From NCBI GenBank assembly GCA_024743255.1, contig JANSWY010000001.1, positions 434,001 through 498,000 of the forward strand: a DNA stretch of 64,000 nucleotides. The letters run 5' to 3'. The stretch is from a bacterium (lineage in GTDB: Bacteria; Bacteroidota; Bacteroidia; Cytophagales; Cyclobacteriaceae). The notes under the pieces are model-generated. The model saw only the letters and a program-made list of their open reading frames with translations. It made no database searches and was not told the DNA's origin. The position numbers were made by a program, and so were the translations under genes. Shown here piece by piece: positions 1-7,299 of the stretch. Position 1 is the stretch's first letter. Every line of letters starts with the position of its first letter.

Positions 1-108
1 TCCGCCGAAGCTTAAGCGAAGGAGGGCACTCACGAAATCCGTGACCTCAAACCATTGATGGGATTCCGGATATTTCCTCCGCTTCTCTCCAGAAATTCCG
101 GAATGACG
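1..108. repeat. Dispersed intergenic repeat family 1, copy A (left end outside window)
   Basis: This stretch matches 1407-1577 closely over its first 70 bases, and matches part of 9498-9657. It ends in GGAATGACG (100-108), which is the inverse complement of the CGTCATTCC that starts the two complete copies. It codes for nothing recognisable. The left end is cut by the window edge. Confidence 0.8.
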
Positions 109-130
109 TTTCGTTGGATTAATCATTGAG

Positions 131-239
131 ATTGTTATTCCCCTTAGGGGCGCAGGGGTGTTGAGGGTCGGGTCTGCAAGCACCTCACCCCGGCCCTCTC
201 CTCAAGGAAAAGGTGCCTGAATGGCGGATGAGGTGAATC
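131..239. repeat. Dispersed repeat family 2, copy A (internally deleted palindromic element)
   Basis: It starts around the palindrome CCCCTTAGGGG and carries CACCTCACCCC near 181 with a matching GATGAGGTG near 227-235 as outer inverted arms. The copy at 1606-1748 keeps the central CTCTCC...GAGAGG hairpin, which is shortened here. Family 2 follows family 1 directly in both copies, so the two travel or were duplicated as one unit. Confidence 0.75.
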
Positions 240-241
240 CC

Positions 242-462
242 CTGCACAAACCCCTCAATGCATTACATAAACCGCTCTATACACTGCATAGCCCGCTCGA
301 TGCTCTGCATAGTCTGCTCTATTCATTGCATAGTCCGCTCGATGGTCTGCATAAAGCGCTCGATACACTGCATAAGCTGCTCGATGCTCTGCATAAACCC
401 CTCGATGCATTGCACAAGGTGCTCGATGGTCTGCATAAGCCGCTCGATGCGCTGCACAAAAT
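242..462. repeat. 21-bp tandem array, about 10.5 units
   Basis: Successive units begin at 242, 263, 284, 305, 326, 347, 368, 389, 410, 431 and 452, with a consensus near CTGCATAAACCGCTCGATGC. The period is a multiple of three, so several frames stay open on both strands. The frame from ATG 221 to 472 reads as heptads of the form L-H-K-P-L-D-A. I see no convincing ribosome binding site, and that ATG lies inside the family 2 repeat, so I annotate the array as DNA and not as a gene. A decayed three-unit version lies at 1753-1815. Confidence 0.85.
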
Positions 463-602
463 ACTATTCTGAAAATATTTAATTAAACATAACGGTATTA
501 TATAGAAAATTACTATTTTTCTACCCTGTACACGCAACAAGACCATTTGTAACCATTTAGTTCACATTTAATTTTTTATTAATATTTAACCATTTTATTC
601 TT

Positions 603-1244
603 ATGAATGCAAACCAAAAAAGTCGAGCAGAGATGCTTGCGACCACACGCACCTTTTTAGATTTAAACACAGATGTATGGAGTGGTGTACCCATCATCGC
701 AACCGTGAAAACAGAATTGGATTCAGTTATCCAGGAAATCATCCACCACCAGGAAGCGCAGGAAGCTTCTCAGGTTTTTCTGGGTAGCAACAAGTTGGCA
801 TTGAAGAAAGCTGTTGCCGAGAAAGCTGATATTCTAAATGATATCCTCGCATCCTATGCAGAGATAGAAGACAATGCAGCACTGCTCGAGAAATCCAATA
901 AGTCCTTCAGCGATTTCAACAGACTTCCCTACCAGGATTTCCAGACAGTTGTTAAAGAAACCATCCAGTTGCTTGATGATAACCTGGCTTCATTGGCAGA
1001 TTACGGCGTATCTGAGGATCAGGTGACGGATTTGAAGAACAGTTTTGATGATTTCATGTCGATCAGCGGAGAGCCAAGGCTGTACAAAGTTGCCAGCGTC
1101 CAAGCCACCAAAGCCCTTGAAGACCTCTTCACCCAAGCCAGCGATCTCCTCAAGTCCAAGCTTGACAGGTTGATGAAACGCTACAAGACAGCTAATACCA
1201 ATTTTTACAATGGGTATGTAGCGTCTCGGGTGTTGGTTAATTAG
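603..1244 (+). CDS. Conserved hypothetical protein, 213 aa, helical
   Basis: I do not recognise a named family. The protein has no signal peptide, membrane segment or catalytic motif. It is predicted mostly alpha-helical, rich in Glu, Asp, Lys and Leu, with a run of heptad-like segments between residues 50 and 190, so it is probably a soluble helical-bundle protein of the cytoplasm. The ATG at 603 is the first available start and is preceded by a very AT-rich leader without a clear Shine-Dalgarno, as is normal in Bacteroidota. The gene stands alone and is bracketed by two same-orientation copies of the compound repeat (1-462 and 1362-1815), which makes it a candidate for duplication or loss by recombination between them. 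Confidence 0.75.
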   Translation: MNANQKSRAEMLATTRTFLDLNTDVWSGVPIIATVKTELDSVIQEIIHHQEAQEASQVFLGSNKLALKKAVAEKADILNDILASYAEIEDNAALLEKSNKSFSDFNRLPYQDFQTVVKETIQLLDDNLASLADYGVSEDQVTDLKNSFDDFMSISGEPRLYKVASVQATKALEDLFTQASDLLKSKLDRLMKRYKTANTNFYNGYVASRVLVN

Positions 1245-1361
1245 GATTTCGATATTCTAATTTAGGATTTAAAAACTTCACCTGGTTTACATTCATCATT
1301 CCACTGCATCTCCATCTACATCTTAATACTCATTCAATTTTTTCCATTATCCCTCGCGAAC

Positions 1362-1577
1362 CGTCATTCCTGACGAAGTGAAACGGAGATCAGGAATCTC
1401 GCTGTGTCCGCCGAAGCTTAAGCGAAGGAGGGCACTCACGAAATTCGTGACCTCAAACCATTGATGGGATTCCGGATATTTCTTCCATTTCATACTTGAC
1501 GAAGCAAATCGTAGATCATGAATTCCACCTTGTCCGCCGAAGCTTTAGCGAAGGAGGGCAGAAATTCCGGAATGACG
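1362..1577. repeat. Dispersed repeat family 1, copy B (complete, 216 bp)
   Basis: It begins CGTCATTCC (1362-1370) and ends GGAATGACG (1569-1577), a perfect 9-bp terminal inverted repeat. Inside, a sub-unit near TCCGCCGAAGCTTAAGCGAA occurs twice (about 1407 and 1531), so copy B contains an internal duplication that copy C at 9498-9657 lacks. It encodes no protein and no transposase. The form resembles a MITE or a large palindromic intergenic unit. Confidence 0.8.
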
Positions 1578-1605
1578 TTTCGTTGGTTTTATAACTGAGA
1601 AAATT

Positions 1606-1748
1606 CATTTCCCCTTTAGGGGCGCAGGGGTGTTGTGGATCGGGACTACAAGCACCTCACCCCAACCCTCTCCTCAAGGATAGGGAGTAGTCCTTCTCCT
1701 TGAGAGGGGGACGCCCTGTCAAGGTGCCCGAAGGGCGGATGAGGTGAA
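1606..1748. repeat. Dispersed repeat family 2, copy B
   Basis: It carries CCCCTTTAGGGG, then CACCTCACCCC, then a long hairpin whose arms include CCTCTCCTCAAGGA and TCCTTGAGAGG, then GGGCGGATGAGGTG. Folded, the whole element would form a branched stem. It is the fuller version of 131-239 and ends in the same GATGAGGTGAAT before the 21-bp units. Confidence 0.75.
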
Positions 1749-1752
1749 TTCT

Positions 1753-1815
1753 CTGCACTAACCCCTTACATGCCTGCATATCAAACTTACATCATTGCAT
1801 AAGATTCCCTAAACT
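1753..1815. repeat. Degenerate 21-bp tandem units (three)
   Basis: Units start at 1753, 1774 and 1795, each beginning CTGCA or TTGCA, in exact 21-bp phase and at the same place relative to family 2 as the expanded array at 242-462. They have diverged from the consensus, which suggests an old array without homogenisation. Confidence 0.6.
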
Positions 1816-1930
1816 CAAGATAACCACCTCATTATCACTTAATTCAACTGAAAATACCTATTTCTGGGTATTGATTATATATATGTGGCGAAGGTAATTT
1901 TAGCAGCAGCAAAATGCTCGGGGATTTCCT

Positions 1931-2872
1931 ATGAAAGTATTATTATTCAGTTCTGAAAAAGACAAAGAGCTTAAAGAGCTTATTCTTCAATCATTTTCCA
2001 ATAAGTCAGTTCAAATAATTGATTTTAATCCGGACAGTTCTAAGTTGTCCCTGGAGGATAACGTTCAGGAGCAAGTAAAGATGACGGATGGTGTGATTAT
2101 CATCATTAAAACTAAGTTTAATAAAAGTGAAAAGGAACAGACCTTGGCGGAGATTGTTTCCAGCTACCAGACAGCTGGCAAATTCATACTCCCGTTAGTA
2201 TTTGAACCTGATAATACACCTTCCATACTGGATCCATACCAGGCAGTGGATGGTGATGAGAATAAGGTGTCCGAGAATATTGCTATTGCAGTACAAATTA
2301 TGTCCGCCCGGATTGCCAAAAGGATACAAAATCTTAAGGACGAAGAGGTTCAGAAGGAAACGATTAAAGGTAATCTTACTATATATGTAGATCCTGTCTT
2401 GAAATCTCTTCGGCGGAAGGAGCTTATCAACAAAGGGATTGGGATTTTTTGTCATATTCTGGGCTTATTAGCCATACTATCTCCACTTTATTACGTCTCT
2501 GAGACACACATGAATGCTATTGAATTCAAAGACAATGACTTGCTCAAATTTTTGTTTTTCACCATCACAGGGGCTATTGGAATTGCAGTACTTCTCGCTG
2601 CATCAAGATATGTGTTTAATATAGGTAAAGCATTTATGCATGAGGCAGTAAAAATTGGTGACAGAATTCATGCCATTTCCTATGGTAAACTTTATATCGA
2701 ATTGTTCAAAGATTCCATTAGTCCAAAAGAGATTATGGAAGTATTCAAAGATTGGAATATAGAACAGACAAAAAGTTTTATCCAATTGGATAGCAATGAC
2801 TTTGACCCAAAAATCCTCACTCATTTGTCGGAGCTGGGTAAAATAGCAGGCTCAAAAAAGGAAAAGAAATGA
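1931..2872 (+). CDS. Membrane-anchored TIR-like protein (first gene of a two-gene NTPase operon)
   Basis: Residues 1-105 have the alternating strand/helix pattern of a TIR or TIR-like fold: a first strand MKVLLFSS, a helix, a strand at 27-32, a hydrophobic strand GVIIIIK (54-60), then a Ser-rich loop and a helix with Glu69/Glu74 where TIR NADases carry their catalytic Glu, then a strand FILPLVF. After a charged helical linker come two hydrophobic segments (about 169-189 and 205-228) forming a membrane hairpin, then a basic, soluble C-terminal 85 residues. It overlaps the next gene as ATGA (2869-2872), so the two are translationally coupled. The TIR assignment is by pattern only. Alternatives are another Rossmann-like signalling domain. 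A link to defence is inference. Confidence 0.6.
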   Translation: MKVLLFSSEKDKELKELILQSFSNKSVQIIDFNPDSSKLSLEDNVQEQVKMTDGVIIIIKTKFNKSEKEQTLAEIVSSYQTAGKFILPLVFEPDNTPSILDPYQAVDGDENKVSENIAIAVQIMSARIAKRIQNLKDEEVQKETIKGNLTIYVDPVLKSLRRKELINKGIGIFCHILGLLAILSPLYYVSETHMNAIEFKDNDLLKFLFFTITGAIGIAVLLAASRYVFNIGKAFMHEAVKIGDRIHAISYGKLYIELFKDSISPKEIMEVFKDWNIEQTKSFIQLDSNDFDPKILTHLSELGKIAGSKKEKK

Positions 2873-5079
2873 AACACATTAACACAATTGGAGCAATCCT
2901 GGAATATGGTATTGATTCGCACAGCGATCACATGAAGAATGGGGCTCAGACTTTACTTGAGCTGAATCATAGTTCATTTTATGAAAGCCTGTATGTGTCA
3001 AGAACCACTCATGAAGATGATTTAAAAAAAGATATAATGGACCGCAAAGGTCCCTTTTTTCTACAGGCACCTCAAGGCTATGGAAAAACTAGTATGGTGG
3101 GTAAAGTATTGAGCGATATTGAAGCGGAATATGATGTAGTGACTATAACAATTGATTTGAAATCCAAGATTGACTCTGTTACAAAATCATATCCTGACAC
3201 AGAATCGATCCGCAGTTTTGTTATTTCTGAGTTAGAGGCGGGTGCAGTAAAGCTGATTAAATCAAATAATATTCATACTAATGATATAATTAGTTTCTTT
3301 TTTGAAGGAATTGGACATGAATATCTCATTGGTAGAGAACACGATAATACAAAGTTCACCAGTTGTTTAAAAGAGATAAAAGCCATCCATGACATATTTA
3401 TCAATGGTGACATTCCAAGTCATGAATGGTATTGTAAATTTTTGCGAGAGGAAATGCCAGAAATGAATCTGGATCTACGAAACCGTCTGAACTTTATCAC
3501 CTTGGATCTCAGTCAAAAGTTGAACTATGAAGACTTGCTATTCTTCCTTGCCAATTATAGAGATCAAACTCACAATTTTGTTGTAATTGCTTTTGATAAC
3601 CTTGACAGCATGAAGGATGGAATATCCCGAACATCCTTTTTTGAGTTCATTAGAGTTTTTCAAAATAATATCAAAGAATCCACCAAAATGGTGATGCCAA
3701 TTCGTCCTGTCAACCTTGAAGAGATCATTCAAAACACTTCACAGAAAGGGGACGAAGGAGCATTTCCAGGGCCAATAATTCATGAATTGGATTACACGGA
3801 CTTTCAAGATAAAGAAGAAGTTAAATCAATATTAGAGAAGGTTGAGAAACAAAGAGGCAGAGATTTAGAGGAGGATGAAGTAAAAGAGATAGTAACGTCG
3901 CATGGATTAAAATCAGAAGAAGTGTTTGCTTCTAAAATCATTGAAAAGAGATTTGACTACTGCAAAGAAGTAATAAAATCAAAGGAGAAGGACCTTAAGC
4001 ATACTGACCTTGATGAATTATTTGACCTGATTGATCTGATTAATTCCGGACCTATTTTATCCAAAACGTTAAATGGCCTCTGTAATCATGACAGAAGACG
4101 ACAAATGAACCATGTTAGAAACTTTTGTCGGTACTTTATCGAGATTAAAGGCAAACTTTCATACGATAAGTTAGATAGTGCTAAAGACAAGCAGTTCGTC
4201 CTGGAAACATTTTTGTACAAATGGATCGTTAAGAATCAAGCTATTGTTGATACAGAGCTATATAGTTTAGTTGATTGTGTTAAGGGTTCTGATTCACCAA
4301 GTTTTATCAAATTGATGCTACTGAATTGCCTGGTAGGTTTATCAATTGAACCCCAAAGAAATTACGTTACTGTAAAAAAATTAGTCAAGCGATTATCAGT
4401 TCTTGGTGTTTATGATGAGAAAGAAATTTTCAAAGCTCTTTATACTTTACTTGGTGACAGCTCTAATTCAAAAAAGAATCAGCTAATTGAATTGAGAGAA
4501 CGAAAAAAAGTATCAAATGCAAAGAGTATTCGAAAGGATATGAAGGTTTCCATTACTCCGCGAGGAATTCAGTTATCAAAATATACGGTTAACAGGTTTA
4601 CATACCAGGTAGAGCTTCTGCGGAAATCTGGCTTTATGACAGAAAACAACTTATCATTTGATGAATATACTCCTGTAAATTTAAAATCAATTCTGGGGGA
4701 TCTGCTTTTTCTGGCTGAATATCTCGAAAAAAGCTTTAGTCATATGGTGGAAGTAGGTGCACATATTAGTGAGAAATACGCCAACTGGCTGGATCATTAT
4801 ATTCATTACTTCAATGTATCAAAGGACAAAAAAGGGGATAATCAGTTAGATTTATTTTCATTAATTCATGACCACAGAAGTTTCCTGGAAACACACAATA
4901 ATATTAATAAAAGACTCTTCAGTATTGATTTTATAAACCCTCAAATCCTACAACAATACGAGACTCTTTCTGCAAGATGCACGCAACTTATCAACATCAT
5001 AAAAACTAAACCCATGGTAAGCAAGGAGGACCTGGATTTAAACTTTAAGTCATTAATAAATCGTAAGCTATTTGAATGA
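2869..5079 (+). CDS. Large P-loop NTPase (STAND/AAA-like), 736 aa, partner of the TIR-like protein
   Basis: Walker A is APQGYGKTS at residues 67-75, with Lys73 and Thr74. Walker B is FVVIAFDNLD at 237-246, and VMPIRP (275-280) sits where sensor 1 is expected. This order fits STAND or ORC-type AAA ATPases. The rest, about 450 residues, is helical and contains a winged-helix-like stretch (around 530-580, near ITPRGIQLSKY) and no recognisable repeat or nuclease. There is no signal peptide or membrane segment, so it is cytoplasmic and presumably docks on the membrane TIR-like partner. The start is fixed by the ATGA overlap with the upstream stop. NTP-driven sensing or switching is inferred from the family; the specific role is unknown. 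Confidence 0.7.
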   Translation: MKHINTIGAILEYGIDSHSDHMKNGAQTLLELNHSSFYESLYVSRTTHEDDLKKDIMDRKGPFFLQAPQGYGKTSMVGKVLSDIEAEYDVVTITIDLKSKIDSVTKSYPDTESIRSFVISELEAGAVKLIKSNNIHTNDIISFFFEGIGHEYLIGREHDNTKFTSCLKEIKAIHDIFINGDIPSHEWYCKFLREEMPEMNLDLRNRLNFITLDLSQKLNYEDLLFFLANYRDQTHNFVVIAFDNLDSMKDGISRTSFFEFIRVFQNNIKESTKMVMPIRPVNLEEIIQNTSQKGDEGAFPGPIIHELDYTDFQDKEEVKSILEKVEKQRGRDLEEDEVKEIVTSHGLKSEEVFASKIIEKRFDYCKEVIKSKEKDLKHTDLDELFDLIDLINSGPILSKTLNGLCNHDRRRQMNHVRNFCRYFIEIKGKLSYDKLDSAKDKQFVLETFLYKWIVKNQAIVDTELYSLVDCVKGSDSPSFIKLMLLNCLVGLSIEPQRNYVTVKKLVKRLSVLGVYDEKEIFKALYTLLGDSSNSKKNQLIELRERKKVSNAKSIRKDMKVSITPRGIQLSKYTVNRFTYQVELLRKSGFMTENNLSFDEYTPVNLKSILGDLLFLAEYLEKSFSHMVEVGAHISEKYANWLDHYIHYFNVSKDKKGDNQLDLFSLIHDHRSFLETHNNINKRLFSIDFINPQILQQYETLSARCTQLINIIKTKPMVSKEDLDLNFKSLINRKLFE

Positions 5080-5088
5080 TACAGTTGG

Positions 5089-5363
5089 TCATTGGTTCAG
5101 CAAAATAAGAATCGCCCCAGAAAGCACTAAAAACAACCCGATCAAAACCTTCATGGCCCTAAGTACCATTCGATAATTAGATTTAATGCCAGGATCCTCT
5201 GTTTTATCGATTAGATCAGAGAGATTTGATAGGTCACTAAAATGATCCCGAAAAAAATGAACTTCATAATCATTATGTTTCAGCTCCTGCTTAACCAGAA
5301 CCACATCAAATTAAGTATTAGGACAACTAAAGCACTGATAACAAATAGTCCAAATAAAAGCAT
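5089..5363 (-). pseudogene. Small two-TM membrane protein, apparently frameshifted
   Basis: Two reading frames on the minus strand fit together. An ATG at 5363 opens a hydrophobic stretch (MLLFGLFVISALVVLILN) that stops at 5280. The neighbouring frame continues from about 5300 to 5089 with a soluble segment and a C-terminal membrane helix (VLIGLFLVLSGAILILL). Read separately, the second part would need a GTG start at 5304 directly after a stop codon, and it would have only one of the two helices. One indel near 5280-5305 would give a roughly 90-aa two-helix protein. A sequencing error, or a genuine GTG-started 71-aa protein, remains possible. Confidence 0.45.
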
Positions 5364-5392
5364 ACGCTCATTTTAGATTTCAAAATTAGATA

Positions 5393-6070
5393 TTAGGATT
5401 TCAATTTCCCTTTCACTCTCTCCACAAAAGTCTCCCCAATCGGTACCTCAAACCCCTCTATTTTCAAGCTGAGTGTGCCATATGAATTCACCCTTTTCAA
5501 ATTGACAATGTAGGACTTATGCACCTGGATGAAATCATCATCCAATACTTCCAGGGCTTCTGCGATTGTTTGTCGCGCCATGATGTTTTGGGTGGTGGTT
5601 TGGTAGTGCATGTAGTTGCCGTCTTTTTTGAGAAAGAGGCAATCCTGAATGGGAACAAGGTGTGTTTCTGCTCCGCTTTTTATATGGATGATTGGTTCTG
5701 TCGGTTTTGGTGAAGTTGAAGGTTGCTGGTCGAGTAACCGGGTCATGCATTGGCCGAATCTTTGAAGGCTGATTGGTTTCAGGAGATAGTCTGCTGCTTT
5801 TACATCGTAGCTTTCTACCGCATATTCTGAGTAGGCAGTTGTGAAGACAACTTTTATTCCTGTAGGTAGCATTTTAGACAAGGACATTCCGGATAGATGA
5901 GGCATGTTGATATCCAGGAAAATCAAATCAACTTCATTGCTGGAGATAAACTCAAATGCTTTTAGCCCATTTCTGAAAGTGCTCAGTAGTTTGACTGAGC
6001 TGAAATGTTTGAGGTAGTCTTCTAATAAAGCAATTGCCTTCGGTTCATCATCTACTATAATTGCTCTCAT
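5393..6070 (-). CDS. LytTR-family response regulator (LytT/AlgR type)
   Basis: The receiver domain occupies residues 1-115, with the acidic pair Asp7/Asp8, phospho-acceptor Asp53 (LIFLDINMP), Thr77/Thr78 and Lys98 of LLKP. A LytTR DNA-binding domain fills about 127-225, including FLKKDGNYMHY and VHKSYIVN. Such regulators bind pairs of short direct repeats upstream of their targets. The gene starts inside the stop of the upstream kinase gene (ATGA, 6067-6070), so kinase and regulator are one operon. The partner is near-certain, the signal unknown. A LytTR-type operator found at 34205-34234 could be a target of this or of the regulator at 31840. Confidence 0.93.
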   Translation of the reverse strand: MRAIIVDDEPKAIALLEDYLKHFSSVKLLSTFRNGLKAFEFISSNEVDLIFLDINMPHLSGMSLSKMLPTGIKVVFTTAYSEYAVESYDVKAADYLLKPISLQRFGQCMTRLLDQQPSTSPKPTEPIIHIKSGAETHLVPIQDCLFLKKDGNYMHYQTTTQNIMARQTIAEALEVLDDDFIQVHKSYIVNLKRVNSYGTLSLKIEGFEVPIGETFVERVKGKLKS

Positions 6071-7101
6071 GCATGATCAATTTGTAGTTCAACAATATAA
6101 TGATCCTGATCCGAAATTTTGAGTTGATACTTTCCAGGATAAGCCAACTTCAATCTTTCACGAACGTTTGCTACTCCGGTCCCGCTACTTTCCTGGTTTT
6201 GCAGTTCGGGGTAAATCGGATTGATGCTTTGGAAAAATATCGTTTTGGGTTGGCTTAAATCAATTGTTACTGAGATATCTGATTTCTCCTCCGGAAGTGC
6301 TCCGTATTTGAATGCATTCTCAATGAATGGAATGAATAACCCCGGTTCTATAGGCTGGTCAAGATTTTCTCCAATTACTTCCAGGTTGAAATTAAGTTCA
6401 GAATCATCAAACCTTAACTTATGCAACTGTGCGTATGCTTTTATAAAGTCGATTTCCTTTCTAATAGGTACATTCTGTCCCTGAGTGTCATAAACCACAT
6501 ATCTCAAAAGCTCAGAAAGCTGATCCAACACATTTGCAAGCTGAGGATCTCGTGTTTGATCTACCATTGACAAGACATTGTTGAGTGCATTAAATAGAAA
6601 ATGAGGCTGTAGCTGATTTCTTAGAAGGGACAGTTCTGCATGTTTTTTCTCAAGTTGCAATGTCTTTTTCGATTCCTCTGATTTCAAAAATAATTTCACC
6701 ACACCATATCCAGTTGCGCATGAGAAATAGAAAATATAGATCGCAAATTCAAAAGTCCCGGGAATCAATATTTCGGTTAGCAGTTCTGTTGATCCAATAA
6801 TTCTGATGAGTCCGTAGGGAATAAATAGGATGGCAACTCCGAATACAGTTGTTAGATACCCCTTTTTACGTTTTGGGTGTGTGAGGATATTCCATAAGTG
6901 AATGTAAAAGCTGAGTATGCAAAGGGATACAATTAATAACAAGCCATTGAATAGATGATCATCCCTCATTAAGGTGACAGTCTCCACACCATTCTCAACA
7001 ATCACTTCTTGCCCAGTAACCGAAAGCGAATTGACTACCAGCCACCCACTTGCTAACCAGAACAAGAGATTGAGTAATATTTCTACAATACGTAGCTTCA
7101 T
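6067..7101 (-). CDS. Sensor histidine kinase, LytS/YehU-type (His_kinase + HATPase)
   Basis: About four membrane helices fill residues 5-140, with a short extracytoplasmic loop between helix 1 and 2 (about 27-48). A short coiled coil (144-158) leads to the phospho-acceptor motif LQPHFLFNALNN with His167, typical of the LytS-type kinases that pair with LytTR regulators. The C-terminus holds the HATPase N box (FIPFIENAFKYG) and G box (SGTGVANVRERL). No dedicated ligand-binding domain is visible, so sensing is probably done by the membrane part. It overlaps the regulator gene by 4 bp, and its promoter lies in the 7102-7299 gap shared with the divergent hydrolase. Confidence 0.93.
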   Translation of the reverse strand: MKLRIVEILLNLLFWLASGWLVVNSLSVTGQEVIVENGVETVTLMRDDHLFNGLLLIVSLCILSFYIHLWNILTHPKRKKGYLTTVFGVAILFIPYGLIRIIGSTELLTEILIPGTFEFAIYIFYFSCATGYGVVKLFLKSEESKKTLQLEKKHAELSLLRNQLQPHFLFNALNNVLSMVDQTRDPQLANVLDQLSELLRYVVYDTQGQNVPIRKEIDFIKAYAQLHKLRFDDSELNFNLEVIGENLDQPIEPGLFIPFIENAFKYGALPEEKSDISVTIDLSQPKTIFFQSINPIYPELQNQESSGTGVANVRERLKLAYPGKYQLKISDQDHYIVELQIDHA

Positions 7102-7299
7102 GCATCTAAATTAACGAATAAAACCCGCCACCATTCCATCATGTTACCAACACCCCCAATTGTGTGATGAAACTGGCGATATCAATAGGAAATGATAGGC
7201 CAAAACTTTCTTAGCGGGTTGGTCACAGATTCCAATAGCAACATCACATATTCAAATTCCAATGCTCAATTCCCAATATTCTTGTCTCAAAAAAAACTC

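Noticed and set aside
242-462. Possible CRISPR array.
   Set aside because: The units are contiguous and mutually similar; there are no spacers, and no cas gene is present.
221-472. An open frame of 83 aa over the 21-bp array, and the overlapping frames 258-482 (+) and 319-546 (-).
   Set aside because: All three owe their length to a 21-bp unit without stop codons. No ribosome binding site or start context is seen, and the start lies inside the family 2 repeat. Kept as a finding only.
7192-7299. N-terminal extension of the beta-lactamase-fold protein.
   Set aside because: It has no signal character, and the signal peptide begins at the ATG 7300.
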